Assembly: GCA_016709665.1 (NCBI GenBank)
Contig: JADJMI010000001.1
Span: 496,001-560,000, forward strand
Direction of reading: 5' to 3'
Length of the DNA stretch: 64,000 bases
From: Betaproteobacteria bacterium
GTDB lineage: Bacteria; Pseudomonadota; Gammaproteobacteria; Burkholderiales; Usitatibacteraceae
In this document: one piece after another, positions 26,776 through 34,523 of the stretch
Layout: every line of letters starts with the position of its first letter
Position numbering within the stretch: the first letter of the stretch is position 1
Position numbers and translations under genes: made by a program
The notes under the pieces: model-generated
What the model was told of the DNA's origin: nothing
Databases searched by the model: none
The model's input: the letters and a program-made list of their open reading frames with translations, nothing else

Positions 26776-27254
26776 TTGCCCAGCTCCTCGACCAGCGCGT
26801 CGAGCTTGTCGTTCGTCATGCGGCTGCACATGCGCTTGTTGTTCACGATCAGCACCGGCGCGTCGCCGCAGGCCCCCATGCATTCGCCTTCCTTGAGGGT
26901 GAAGCCGCCGTCGGCGGTGGTCTCGCCGAACCCGATGCCGAGCTTCGCCTTCAGGTGCTCCGCGGCATCGACGCCGCCCGAGAGCGCGCACGGCAGGTTG
27001 GTGCACACCGTGATCTTGGCCTTGCCGACGGGCTTCAGGTCGTACATGTTGTAGAAGGTCGCGACCTCGTACACGGCCACGGGCGGCATGCCGAGCACCT
27101 GCGCGACGGCTTCCATCACCTCGGGCGACAGCCAGCCGTGCTCGTCCTGCGCGATGGCGAGCGCCGCCATCACGGCCGACTGCTTCTGGTCGGCCGGGTA
27201 CTTGGCGACCTCGCGCGCGATGCGCCCGAGGGACGCTTCCGAAAGAAGGCTCAT
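26772..27254 (-). CDS. nuoE: NADH-quinone oxidoreductase subunit E
   Basis: A 160-residue subunit with the N1a 2Fe-2S cluster, next to NuoF. The cluster ligands are in VCTNLPCALSGG and EGECMGACGDAPVL. The N-terminal helical domain (SAVMAALAIAQDEHGWLSPE, VYEVATFYNMYDLKPVGK) is typical. Its ATG overlaps the stop of the upstream cupin gene, an unusual neighbour for nuoE, which normally follows nuoD directly. Confidence 0.96.
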   Translation of the reverse strand: MSLLSEASLGRIAREVAKYPADQKQSAVMAALAIAQDEHGWLSPEVMEAVAQVLGMPPVAVYEVATFYNMYDLKPVGKAKITVCTNLPCALSGGVDAAEHLKAKLGIGFGETTADGGFTLKEGECMGACGDAPVLIVNNKRMCSRMTNDKLDALVEELGK

Positions 27255-27736
27255 GCCTCGCCCGTCCAGTAGTCCACCTTGTCGGTGGCGTTCGTCATGT
27301 GGCGAAGGCCGCCCGCGCCGAAGGCGCCGACCTTGCCGGAATCGGGGTATTCGCAGACCTCCGCCGGAAGGTTCGTGCTGACGGAGATGTAGGCGAGGGG
27401 CGCGTCCGAATCGTTCACGATCTGGTGCGCGGTCTCGGGGCCGCCGGTCGGGCAGCAGATGAAGTCGCCGGCGCGCACGGGGCGGGTCTCGCTCCCGTAA
27501 CGCAGGAGGCCCGTGCCCGAGACGATGAAGAACATCTCTTCCTCCGCCCGGTGGCTGTGAAAGGGGCAGGAGCGCTTGCCGGGCGGCACGACGTCGTAGG
27601 AGTAGCCCAGGTCCTTCGCGCCCAGAAGCGGGCCGACACGAACCGCATCGCAGGCGAAGGCGTCGCCCTTCTCGAAATGCTCGAGCTCCAGCGCGTCGAC
27701 GTTGACGACGCGGGCGTCGATCGCGCGCGCGCTCAC
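27251..27736 (-). CDS. cupin-domain protein inserted between nuoD and nuoE
   Basis: A 161-residue single-domain cupin. The first cupin motif is PFHSHRAEEEMFFIVSGTG, with two His and one Glu as likely metal ligands; the second is RAGDFICCPTGGPETAHQIVN, with the fourth ligand His. A conserved tail reads EVCEYPDSGKVGAFG. The metal site therefore looks complete, so the protein may be an enzyme or ligand-binding protein; the substrate is unknown. GTG at 27736 overlaps the nuoD stop (GTGA), and its own stop overlaps the nuoE ATG (ATGA), so ribosomes reaching nuoE must pass through it. No known complex I subunit is a cupin of this type. Confidence 0.85.
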   Translation of the reverse strand: MSARAIDARVVNVDALELEHFEKGDAFACDAVRVGPLLGAKDLGYSYDVVPPGKRSCPFHSHRAEEEMFFIVSGTGLLRYGSETRPVRAGDFICCPTGGPETAHQIVNDSDAPLAYISVSTNLPAEVCEYPDSGKVGAFGAGGLRHMTNATDKVDYWTGEA

Positions 27737-28986
27737 CGGTCGATCTCCCCGAACACGATGTCCATCGTGCCGATGATCGCGACCACGTCGGCGATCATGT
27801 GGCCCTTCACCATCTCGTCCAGGGCCGCCAGGTGCGGGAAGCCCGGCGCGCGGATCTTCAGGCGCCACGGCTTGTTCGCACCGTCGGAGACGAGGTAGAT
27901 GCCGAACTCGCCCTTCGGGTGCTCCACCGCCGCGTAGACCTCGCCGGGCGGGACGTGCATGCCCTCGGTGAAGAGCTTGAAGTGGTGGATCAGCTCCTCC
28001 ATCGAGCCCTTCATCTGCTCGCGCGAGGGCGGGGCCACCTTGTGGTTGTCCGTGATGACCGGGCCGGGGTTCGCGCGCAGCCAGGCCACGCATTGCCGGA
28101 TGATGCGGTTGGATTCGCGCATCTCCTGCACCCGCACCAGGTAGCGGTCGTAGCAGTCGCCGTTGGTGCCGATGGGGATGTCGAAATCCATCCGGTCGTA
28201 CACCTCGTAGGGCTGCTTCTTGCGCAGGTCCCACGCGATGCCGGAGCCGCGCAGCATCGGGCCGGTGAATCCCAGGGCCTGGGCGCGCTCGGGCGTCACG
28301 ACGCCGATGCCCACCGTGCGCTGCTTCCAGATGCGGTTCTCGGTGAGGAGCGTCTCGTAGTCGTCGACGTACGCCGGGAAGCGGTTCGTGAAGTCCTCGA
28401 TGAAATCGAGCAGCGAACCCCGGCGGTTGGCGTTGAGCCGCGAGATCTCGGCCGCGGAGCGCTGGTTGTTCGAGGCGTACTGCGGCATGCGCTCGGGCAG
28501 GTCGCGGTAGACCCCGCCCGGGCGGTAGTAGGCCGCGTGCATGCGGGCGCCCGAGACGGCCTCGTACATGTCGAAGAGGTCCTCGCGCTCGCGGAAGGCG
28601 TACAGGAACACCGTCATCGCGCCCACGTCGAGGGCGTGCGAGCCGATCCACAGCAGGTGGTTCAGGATGCGCGTGATCTCGTCGAACATCACGCGGATGT
28701 ACTGCGCGCGCTCGGGCACCGTGACGCCCACGAGCTTCTCGATCGCCATCACGTAGGCGTGCTCGTTGGCCATCATCGACACGTAGTCGAGGCGGTCCAT
28801 GTACGGGACGCTCTGCAGGTAGGTGCGCGTCTCGGCGAGCTTCTCGGTGCCGCGGTGCAGCAGGCCGATGTGCGGATCCGCGCGCTGCACCACTTCCCCG
28901 TCGAGTTCGAGCACGAGGCGCAGCACGCCGTGGGCCGCCGGGTGCTGCGGCCCGAAGTTCATGGTGTAGTTCTTGATCTCGGCCAT
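27733..28986 (-). CDS. nuoD: NADH-quinone oxidoreductase subunit D
   Basis: A 417-residue 49-kDa-type subunit that forms the quinone-reduction site with NuoB. The N-terminal NFGPQHPAAHGVLRLVLEL, HIGLLHRGTEKL, DRLDYVSMMANEHAYVMAIE and the C-terminal DVVAIIGTMDIVFGEIDR are hallmark segments. The quinone-site His is in NFGPQHPAAHG. It is separate from nuoC (not fused as in E. coli), as in most betaproteobacteria. Confidence 0.97.
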   Translation of the reverse strand: MAEIKNYTMNFGPQHPAAHGVLRLVLELDGEVVQRADPHIGLLHRGTEKLAETRTYLQSVPYMDRLDYVSMMANEHAYVMAIEKLVGVTVPERAQYIRVMFDEITRILNHLLWIGSHALDVGAMTVFLYAFREREDLFDMYEAVSGARMHAAYYRPGGVYRDLPERMPQYASNNQRSAAEISRLNANRRGSLLDFIEDFTNRFPAYVDDYETLLTENRIWKQRTVGIGVVTPERAQALGFTGPMLRGSGIAWDLRKKQPYEVYDRMDFDIPIGTNGDCYDRYLVRVQEMRESNRIIRQCVAWLRANPGPVITDNHKVAPPSREQMKGSMEELIHHFKLFTEGMHVPPGEVYAAVEHPKGEFGIYLVSDGANKPWRLKIRAPGFPHLAALDEMVKGHMIADVVAIIGTMDIVFGEIDR

Positions 28987-28987
28987 G

Positions 28988-29593
28988 TCAGCGCTTCCCG
29001 CCCACGCCGTAGGAATCCTCGCGGATGACGCGCGGGACGATCTCGCGGGGCTCGATGGTCACCGGCTGGTAGACCACGCGGCGCTGCTCGGGGTCGTAGC
29101 GCATCTCGACGTGGCCGGAGATGGGGAAATCCTTGCGGAACGGGTGACCGACGAAGCCGTAGTCCGTGAGGATGCGGCGCAGGTCCGGGTGGCCGTCGAA
29201 CACCACGCCGTAGAGGTCGAAAGCCTCGCGCTCGAACCAGTTGGCCGAAGGCCACACGTCGATCACCGAGTCGATCATCGGGAAGCCGTCGTCCTCGCAC
29301 GTGGCCTTCACGCGCACGCGGCGGTTCCGGTCGATGGACAGCAGGTGGGTCACGACGGTGAAGCGCCCGCCTTCGCGGCCGCCCTCGCCGAACCCTTCGT
29401 AATCCACCGCGCACAGGTCGATGAGGATCGTGAAGGCGAGGCCGGCGTCCGCCTGCAGGATGCGCGAGGCCGGGAGCCAGTCGGCGGCCTTCACCTCGAC
29501 GGTGAGCTCGCCCCGGTCGACGCCCGCGCGAACGAGCTTCGGGCCGAGGGCGGCGGCGACGGCTTCCTGCAAGGCCTGGAGGTGGGGGGTCAT
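28988..29593 (-). CDS. nuoC: NADH-quinone oxidoreductase subunit C
   Basis: A 201-residue peripheral-arm subunit. The family signature ANWFEREAFDLYGVVFDGHP is followed by LRRILTDYGFVGHPFRKDFP. An N-terminal region (LTVEVKAADWLPASRILQ) matches the usual NuoC fold. The stop lies one base upstream of the nuoD ATG. Confidence 0.96.
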   Translation of the reverse strand: MTPHLQALQEAVAAALGPKLVRAGVDRGELTVEVKAADWLPASRILQADAGLAFTILIDLCAVDYEGFGEGGREGGRFTVVTHLLSIDRNRRVRVKATCEDDGFPMIDSVIDVWPSANWFEREAFDLYGVVFDGHPDLRRILTDYGFVGHPFRKDFPISGHVEMRYDPEQRRVVYQPVTIEPREIVPRVIREDSYGVGGKR

Positions 29594-29596
29594 CGG

Positions 29597-30085
29597 TCAG
29601 CCGCGGCGGATCGTCTGCGTGCGCTTGATCTTGTTCTGCAGCTGGATCAGGCCGTACAGGAGCGCCTCGGCCGTCGGGGGGCAACCGGGAACGTACACGT
29701 CCACGGGCACGATGCGGTCGCAGCCGCGCACGACGGAATAGGAATAGTGGTAATAGCCGCCCCCGTTCGCGCAGGAGCCCATCGACAGCACCCAGCGCGG
29801 CTCGGCCATCTGGTCGTACACGCGGCGCAGGGCCGGGGCCATCTTGTTGCACAGCGTGCCGGCGACGATCATGAGGTCCGACTGGCGCGGGCTCGGGCGG
29901 AAGACGATGCCGAAGCGGTCCAGGTCGTAGCGCGAGGCGCCCGCGTGCATCATCTCGACGGCGCAGCAGGCGAGGCCGAAGGTCATCGGCCACAGGGAGT
30001 TCGTGCGGGCCCAGTTGAGGACGTTGTCGACCTGCGTGACCACGAACCCCTGGTCGGAAATGCCGCCTTCCTTGAGAGCGTTCAT
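29597..30085 (-). CDS. nuoB: NADH-quinone oxidoreductase subunit B
   Basis: A 162-residue subunit that holds the terminal 4Fe-4S cluster N2. The ligands are the tandem Cys in FGLACCAVEMM, a Cys in SMGSCANGGGYYHYSYS and a Cys in VYVPGCPPTAEAL. The C terminus (IQLQNKIKRTQTIRRG) is typical of proteobacterial NuoB. A 73-base gap to nuoA holds no gene. Confidence 0.97.
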   Translation of the reverse strand: MNALKEGGISDQGFVVTQVDNVLNWARTNSLWPMTFGLACCAVEMMHAGASRYDLDRFGIVFRPSPRQSDLMIVAGTLCNKMAPALRRVYDQMAEPRWVLSMGSCANGGGYYHYSYSVVRGCDRIVPVDVYVPGCPPTAEALLYGLIQLQNKIKRTQTIRRG

Positions 30086-30158
30086 TCGACGGACTCCATG
30101 GGGCGCGGCCGTGCCTTGTCCATCGCAAGGCGGGGCCCCTGCTCGGTGGCTCGCGTCA

Positions 30159-30527
30159 TCAGTCCCATTCGAGCGCTCCCTTCTTCCACTCGTACGCGAA
30201 GCCGACCACGAGGATGGCGAGGAAGATCATCATGGCCGTGAAGCCGAACCAGCCGATCTCCTGCAGCACGATGGCCCAGGGAAACAGGAAGGCGATCTCG
30301 AGGTCGAACAGGATGAAGAGGATGGCCACGAGGTAGTAGCGCACGTCGAATTTCATGCGCGCGTCCTCGAAGGCCTCGAAGCCGCACTCGTACGGGGTGA
30401 GCTTTTCCGGGTCCGGGCTTCCGACGCCGGTGAGCTTCGTCAGCACGCCGCTCGCAATGAGCGCGCCGATGCCGACGGCGCAGCCGATGGCGAGGAAGAG
30501 CAAGACGGGAAAATAGTTTTCCAGCAT
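30159..30527 (-). CDS. nuoA: NADH-quinone oxidoreductase subunit A
   Basis: A 122-residue, three-helix membrane subunit, first gene of the nuo operon. Signatures are the loop PYECGFEAFEDARMKFDVRY between helices 1 and 2 (quinone-site loop with its conserved Cys), and ILFILFDLEIAFLFPWA with two membrane acids. It lies 59 bases downstream of tRNA-Leu; no separate strong promoter is evident, so readthrough from tpiA-secG-tRNA is likely. Confidence 0.97.
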   Translation of the reverse strand: MLENYFPVLLFLAIGCAVGIGALIASGVLTKLTGVGSPDPEKLTPYECGFEAFEDARMKFDVRYYLVAILFILFDLEIAFLFPWAIVLQEIGWFGFTAMMIFLAILVVGFAYEWKKGALEWD

Positions 30528-30586
30528 GGCGCCCCAGGCGACGAGGTTGTTCCCGTGCCGGATTCCCGGCGATGCTTCGAACCGAA

Positions 30587-30671
30587 TGGTGCGGTCGGAG
30601 AGACTCGAACTCTCACGCCTTTCGGCACTGCCCCCTCAAGACAGCGTGTCTACCAATTCCACCACGACCGC
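30587..30671 (-). tRNA. tRNA-Leu (anticodon GAG)
   Basis: On the minus strand the 7-bp acceptor stem GCGGTCG/CGACCGC closes the molecule. The D-arm has GGAATTGGTAGACAC, the anticodon stem CTGTC/GGCAG encloses the loop TTGAGGG with anticodon GAG, a long variable arm (type II tRNA) follows, and the T loop reads GTTCGAGTC. The 3' CCA is encoded (complement of TGG at 30587-30589). A tRNA-Leu between secG and nuoA is typical of betaproteobacteria. Confidence 0.95.
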
Positions 30672-30699
30672 ATTATCGATGCTGCAGGCACTGCGAGGC

Positions 30700-31062
30700 T
30701 TACTTCGGGATCTCCATGGACTTCGCGGGATCCCCCGACGGTGCGGGCGCCGAGGGAGCGGGCGCCGCCGGTTTGCTTTCGGTCTTCTTCCCCGCCGCGT
30801 CCAGCGTCTGCGTGACGCCGCCGGACTTCGACTGGGTGGCCGAGAAATAGGTGAGCGCGAGGCTCGTCGCGAAGAAGACGGCGGCGAGGCCGGCCGTCGA
30901 GCGCGACAGGAAGTTGGCGGCGCCCGCGGAGCCGAAGAGGCTTCCGGCCGAGCCGCTGCCGAAGGCCGCGCCCATGTCCGCACCCTTGCCGTGCTGCAGG
31001 AGCACGAGCACGACGATCGCAACCGCCGCCAGCACGTGGAACACGATGATCAGAGTCTGCAT
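30700..31062 (-). CDS. secG: preprotein translocase subunit SecG
   Basis: A 120-residue inner-membrane subunit of SecYEG. Two hydrophobic helices (IIVFHVLAAVAIVVLVLLQ and AGLAAVFFATSLALTYF) flank the conserved cytoplasmic loop QHGKGADMGAAFGSGSAGSL with FGSAGAANFLSR. The C terminus is a Pro/Ala-rich tail, as in many betaproteobacteria. Its ATG lies two bases after the tpiA stop. Confidence 0.95.
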   Translation of the reverse strand: MQTLIIVFHVLAAVAIVVLVLLQHGKGADMGAAFGSGSAGSLFGSAGAANFLSRSTAGLAAVFFATSLALTYFSATQSKSGGVTQTLDAAGKKTESKPAAPAPSAPAPSGDPAKSMEIPK

Positions 31063-31064
31063 TG

Positions 31065-31830
31065 CTATCCCTTGCGTGCGATCGCCGCCTGGCAGATCGC
31101 CGCGAATTCTTCGGCCACCAGCGACGCCCCGCCGATGAGACCGCCATCGACGTCCGGCATCGCGAACAATTCCGCCGCGTTCGCCGCCTTGACGCTGCCC
31201 CCGTAGAGGATCGGCAACGCCCCGGCAACCCGTGCATCCTTCTTCTCCACCCGGCCCCGCAGGTAGGCGTGAACCGCCTGCGCCTGCGCCGCCGTGGCGG
31301 TCCTTCCCGTGCCGATGGCCCAGACCGGCTCGTAAGCCAGGAGGGCCCCGTCAAGGGGCCGCGGCGCCTTGCTGCTCCAGCACCGCGTCCAGCTGCCGGG
31401 CGAGCACTTCTTCCGTCACGCCCCGCTCTCTTTCCTCCAGCGTTTCGCCCACGCACAGGATCGCCGTGAGCTTCGACCGCCGGGCTGCCGCGAACTTCTC
31501 CGCCACGAGTCCATCCGTGTCGCCGAAAACCGTCCGGCGCTCCGAGTGGCCCACGATCGCGTAGGTGCACCCGAACTCCGCCAGCATCGCCCCGGAGACT
31601 TCCCCGGTGTAGGCGCCCTTGTCGAACCGGCTGCAGTCCTGGCCGCCCCATTCGACACCCGACCCGGTGAGCAAGTCCTTGACCTGCGCCAGGTACGGGA
31701 ACGGCACGCAGACCCCGAACCGGCAACCGGCCGATTTCGGAACCGCCGCCTTCACCGCTTCGAGAAGGGCTTCGTTGGCGGAAAGGCTGCCGTTGAGCTT
31801 CCAGTTACCGACGACGTGGCCGATCCGCAT
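31065..31830 (-). CDS. tpiA: triosephosphate isomerase (one frame break)
   Basis: Cytoplasmic glycolytic enzyme interconverting DHAP and glyceraldehyde 3-phosphate. The N-terminal part reads GNWKLNGS (catalytic Asn and Lys), with the catalytic His in YAIVGHSERR. The frame breaks near 31353: one frame stops after EQQGAAAP, while LLAYEPVWAIGTGRTA (catalytic Glu) and LPILYGGSVKAANAAELF continue in another frame to the end IARKG. An extra G in GCGGCCCC would explain it. Start at 31830 (MRIGHVVGNWK); an upstream in-frame start would add only a few residues. Likely a sequencing error in an essential gene. Confidence 0.9.
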
Positions 31831-31854
31831 GTAAGCGCCCCTCAAAACCGAAGG

Positions 31855-31884
31855 ATTTTACCGCGATGCAGCACCGAGGGTCAA
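31855..31884 (-). promoter_or_regulatory. sigma70-type promoter of tpiA-secG-tRNA-nuo
   Basis: On the minus strand TTGACC (31884-31879), an 18-base spacer and TAAAAT (31860-31855), each 5/6 to consensus. The start would fall near 31848, about 18 bases before the tpiA ATG. It may serve the whole tpiA-secG-tRNA-nuo series, since no comparable promoter is seen in front of nuoA. Confidence 0.6.
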
Positions 31885-31931
31885 TTTCGGTCGTGGCCGG
31901 CTGCCGGAAGGCCGTCCGATCCGGAACCCGC

Positions 31932-31967
31932 TTGACACGAAATTCGATATTTCTATAATCTTCGAAT
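31932..31967 (+). promoter_or_regulatory. arsR promoter with overlapping palindromic operator
   Basis: TTGACA (31932-31937), 16 bases, TATAAT (31954-31959): both hexamers perfect. An inverted repeat ATTCGA (31942-31947) and TCGAAT (31962-31967), 14 bases apart, brackets the -10 box and is a good candidate for the ArsR operator. The AT-rich tract stands out against its GC-rich surroundings. The expected start (~31966) is only about 3 bases before the arsR ATG, so the mRNA should be virtually leaderless. Confidence 0.75.
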
Positions 31968-31968
31968 C

Positions 31969-32334
31969 ATGGAACCCAAAGAAGCCATCGCCGCTCTTGC
32001 CGCCCTAGCCCAGGAAACCCGTCTCGCCATCTATCGGCTGCTGGTCCAGGCGGGTCCGGAAGGGCTGGCGGCCGGCGTGATCGCGGAAAGCCTCGACGTC
32101 AGCCCCGCGACGCTGTCCTTCCACCTCAAGGAACTGGCGAGGGCCGGGCTCGTCACGCCGCGCAGCGCGGCGCGCTTCATCTACTACTCGGCCAATTTCG
32201 AGCGCATGGCCGCGCTCATGACCTACCTCACCCAGCACTGCTGCCGGGGCATGCCGAGCGAATGCCTCTCGACGGTCGAGACCGCCCTCGCCGGCTGCTG
32301 CCCGCCCGCAACCCTTCGAAGGGACATCCCATGA
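31969..32334 (+). CDS. arsR: ArsR/SmtB-family arsenic-responsive repressor
   Basis: A 121-residue winged-helix repressor. The HTH reads AGVIAESLDVSPATLSFHLK, with the ELARAGLV turn and the wing RFIYYSANFE. The usual arsenite site ELCVC in helix 3 is absent. Instead the C terminus carries THCCRGMPSEC and a further AGCC, a vicinal-Cys arrangement seen in alternative As(III)-binding ArsR types. It heads an arsR-arsI-arsC-acr3 operon, so it should repress the operon until arsenic binds. Its stop overlaps the arsI ATG (ATGA). Confidence 0.9.
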   Translation: MEPKEAIAALAALAQETRLAIYRLLVQAGPEGLAAGVIAESLDVSPATLSFHLKELARAGLVTPRSAARFIYYSANFERMAALMTYLTQHCCRGMPSECLSTVETALAGCCPPATLRRDIP

Positions 32335-32783
32335 AGCGATTCCACGTGCACGTCGGCGTCGAGCACCTTGCCGACAGCATCCGGTTCTACACGCAGCTCT
32401 TCGGCGCCCCGCCCACCGTCGAGAAGTCCGACTACGCCAAGTGGATGGTGGAGGACCCCCGTATCAACTTCGCCATCTCGCAGCGCGACCGGGCCTCGAC
32501 CGGCATCGACCACCTGGGCTTCCAGGTGGAGACCGACGAGGAACTGGCCGGCATGCGCGCCGCGGTGGATCGGGCCGACATCGCCGTGCGCGAAGAGCGC
32601 GGCGTTTCCTGCTGCTACGCGAAGTCGGACAAGCACTGGGTGACGGACCCGCAAGGCGTGGCCTGGGAAACCTACCGCACGCTCGATACGGTGCCGACCT
32701 TCCATGGGGCAGCGCCGCCGGAAACGGCGTGCTGCGCCCCGAAGGCCGGCGCCAAGCCCTCCGCGTCCTCCTGCTGCAGCTGA
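32331..32783 (+). CDS. arsI: ArsI/CadI-family glyoxalase-fold protein
   Basis: A 150-residue vicinal-oxygen-chelate (glyoxalase-fold) protein. ArsI is an iron-dependent dioxygenase that breaks the C-As bond of methylarsenite; CadI relatives are metal-induced proteins of less certain role. N-terminal KRFHVHVGVEHLADSIRFYT, DYAKWMVEDPRINFAISQR, DHLGFQVETDEEL and the vicinal Cys pair in GVSCCYAKSDKHWVTDPQG (As-binding in ArsI) are present; His and Glu metal ligands can be assigned in the VOC motifs. The tail ends TACCAPKAG...SSCCS, with two extra Cys pairs. Coupled to arsR by ATGA. Confidence 0.85.
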   Translation: MKRFHVHVGVEHLADSIRFYTQLFGAPPTVEKSDYAKWMVEDPRINFAISQRDRASTGIDHLGFQVETDEELAGMRAAVDRADIAVREERGVSCCYAKSDKHWVTDPQGVAWETYRTLDTVPTFHGAAPPETACCAPKAGAKPSASSCCS

Positions 32784-32790
32784 GGCGCCC

Positions 32791-33285
32791 ATGGCCGATC
32801 GCCCGCTCAATCTGCTGTTTCTCTGCACGCACAACTCCGCGCGCTCCGTGCTCGCCGAGGCGATCGCCTCGCGCATCGACCCCGCGCGCTTCCGGGGCTT
32901 CAGCGCGGGAAGCTACCCGTCGGGCCGCGTGAACCCGTTCGCGATCGAACTGCTCGCGAAGAACGGCTACCCCGTCGATGGCCTGCGCAGCAAGAACTGG
33001 GACGAGTTCGCGGCACCGGGCGCACCGCCGCTCGACTTCGTCTTCACCGTCTGCGACAACGCGGCGGGAGAGGCGTGCCCCGTGTGGCCGGGACAACCCG
33101 TGACGGCCCACTGGGGCGTGCCCGATCCTTCCGCCGTCGAGGGCAGCGACGACGACAAGCGCCGCGCGTTCCTGGACACCTACCTAACGCTCAAGCGCCG
33201 TATCGAGCTCTTCGCGAGCCTGCCCGCGGGCAAGCTCGACCGCCATGCGCTCTCCACCCGCCTGCGCGAGATCGGGAGATCTTGA
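32791..33285 (+). CDS. arsC: arsenate reductase, LMW-phosphatase type
   Basis: A 164-residue cytoplasmic enzyme reducing arsenate to arsenite for export. The P-loop is LFLCTHNSARSVLAE (CX5R with Asn and Ser). FTVCDNAAGEACPVWPG provides further Cys residues for the redox relay, and TAHWGVPDPSAVEG carries the Asp-Pro catalytic loop. This fits the thioredoxin/glutaredoxin-coupled low-molecular-weight phosphatase family, not the E. coli plasmid ArsC type. Its stop overlaps the acr3 TTG start. Confidence 0.92.
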   Translation: MADRPLNLLFLCTHNSARSVLAEAIASRIDPARFRGFSAGSYPSGRVNPFAIELLAKNGYPVDGLRSKNWDEFAAPGAPPLDFVFTVCDNAAGEACPVWPGQPVTAHWGVPDPSAVEGSDDDKRRAFLDTYLTLKRRIELFASLPAGKLDRHALSTRLREIGRS

Positions 33286-34334
33286 ACGCGCCTGCGGCCG
33301 CCATCGGCTTCTTCGAGCGGTACCTGACCCTCTGGGTGGCCCTGTGCATCGCGGCGGGCATCGGGCTGGGGCAGGTCTTCCCCGGCGCCTTCGTCGCCAT
33401 CGGCTCGCTCGAAGTCGCGAAGGTGAACCTGCCGGTGGGCGCGCTCATCTGGGTGATGATCGTGCCGATGCTGCTCAAGATCGACTTCGCCGCCCTCGGG
33501 CAGGTGAAGGCGCACCTGCGCGGCATCGGCGTCACGCTTTTCGTGAACTGGGCGGTCAAGCCGTTCTCGATGGCGTTGCTCGCCTGGATCTTCGTTCGCC
33601 ACGCGTTCGCGCCGTGGCTGCCGGCCAGCCAGGTCGACAGCTACGTCGCGGGCCTGATCCTCCTCGCGGCGGCGCCGTGCACGGCCATGGTGTTCGTGTG
33701 GAGCCAGCTGTGCCGGGGCAACGCGTACTTCACGCTTTCGCAGGTGGCGCTCAACGACACGCTGATGATCGTGCTCTTCGCACCGATCGTCGCGCTCCTG
33801 CTGGGCATGTCGAGCATCGTCGTGCCGTGGGACACGCTCTTCACCTCGGTCGTGCTCTACGTCGTGGTACCCGTGGCCCTCGCGCAGCTGTGGCGCCGGA
33901 TGCTCCTCGCGCGCGGCGGGGCGGCGTACGACGCGACGCTCCGGCGAATCGGGCCGTTCTCCATCGCGGCGCTGCTCGCCACCATCGTGCTGCTGTTCGG
34001 CTTCCAGGGCGAGGCGATCCTGCGCGAGCCGATCGTGATCGCGCTCCTCGCCGTGCCGATCCTGCTGCAGGTCTTCTTCAACGCGAGCCTCGCGTACCTT
34101 CTCAACCGGCGGCTCGGCGTCGCCCACGAGGTGGCCGGCCCTTCGTGCCTCATCGCGGCCAGCAACTTTTTCGAGCTGGCCGTGGCCGCGGCGATCACGC
34201 TATTCGGCCTCGAGTCGGGCGCCGCGCTCGCGACGGTGGTGGGCGTGCTCATCGAGGTTCCCGTGATGCTCGCGGTCGTGAAGATCGTGAATGCGAGCAA
34301 GGGGTGGTACGAGGCGGGCTCGGCGAAACCATAA
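33282..34334 (+). CDS. acr3: Acr3-family arsenite efflux transporter
   Basis: Inner-membrane arsenite exporter of 350 residues and ten helices. The N-terminal RYLTLWVALCIAAGIGLGQ and WVMIVPMLLKIDFAAL are typical. The conserved helix-4 Cys is in LILLAAAPCTAMVFVWSQL, and GPSCLIAASNFFELAVAAAI is the late signature. The start is taken as TTG at 33282, overlapping the arsC stop; no ATG lies close by in frame. Completes the arsenic pathway: ArsI demethylates methylarsenite, ArsC reduces arsenate, Acr3 exports arsenite. Confidence 0.92.
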   Translation: MNAPAAAIGFFERYLTLWVALCIAAGIGLGQVFPGAFVAIGSLEVAKVNLPVGALIWVMIVPMLLKIDFAALGQVKAHLRGIGVTLFVNWAVKPFSMALLAWIFVRHAFAPWLPASQVDSYVAGLILLAAAPCTAMVFVWSQLCRGNAYFTLSQVALNDTLMIVLFAPIVALLLGMSSIVVPWDTLFTSVVLYVVVPVALAQLWRRMLLARGGAAYDATLRRIGPFSIAALLATIVLLFGFQGEAILREPIVIALLAVPILLQVFFNASLAYLLNRRLGVAHEVAGPSCLIAASNFFELAVAAAITLFGLESGAALATVVGVLIEVPVMLAVVKIVNASKGWYEAGSAKP

Positions 34335-34358
34335 AAAAGGGCGATCCGAGGATCGCCC
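34333..34358 (-). terminator. minus-strand intrinsic terminator beside the acr3 end
   Basis: On the minus strand GGGCGATC (34358-34351), loop CTCG and GATCGCCC (34346-34339) form an 8-bp stem, followed at once by TTTTTT (34338-34333). It points against acr3; on the plus strand no U run follows. The only minus-strand genes upstream are the pst genes, ending 610 bases away across dgkA. The stretch 34359-34523 has further short GC-rich inverted segments but no gene I recognise. Confidence 0.7.
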
Positions 34359-34523
34359 GAAAAGCCACCAGAGGAGGGTATCCCGGTGGTTGGGGGTCTC
34401 GCCCGGCCGGGCTGGGTCCCGGTCGTGCCACCCTGCGGATCATGGCCCGCGAACGTTTCAGGCTCGTGTCCGGCTCGCCGACCATCCGCTATGCTGGGAC
34501 ACTCCGCTGCGCGCCGAACCGCC

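Noticed and set aside
34359..34523. Riboswitch, 6S RNA or SRP RNA in the acr3-dgkA gap
   Set aside because: Short GC inverted segments are present but I could not match the conserved core of any known class.
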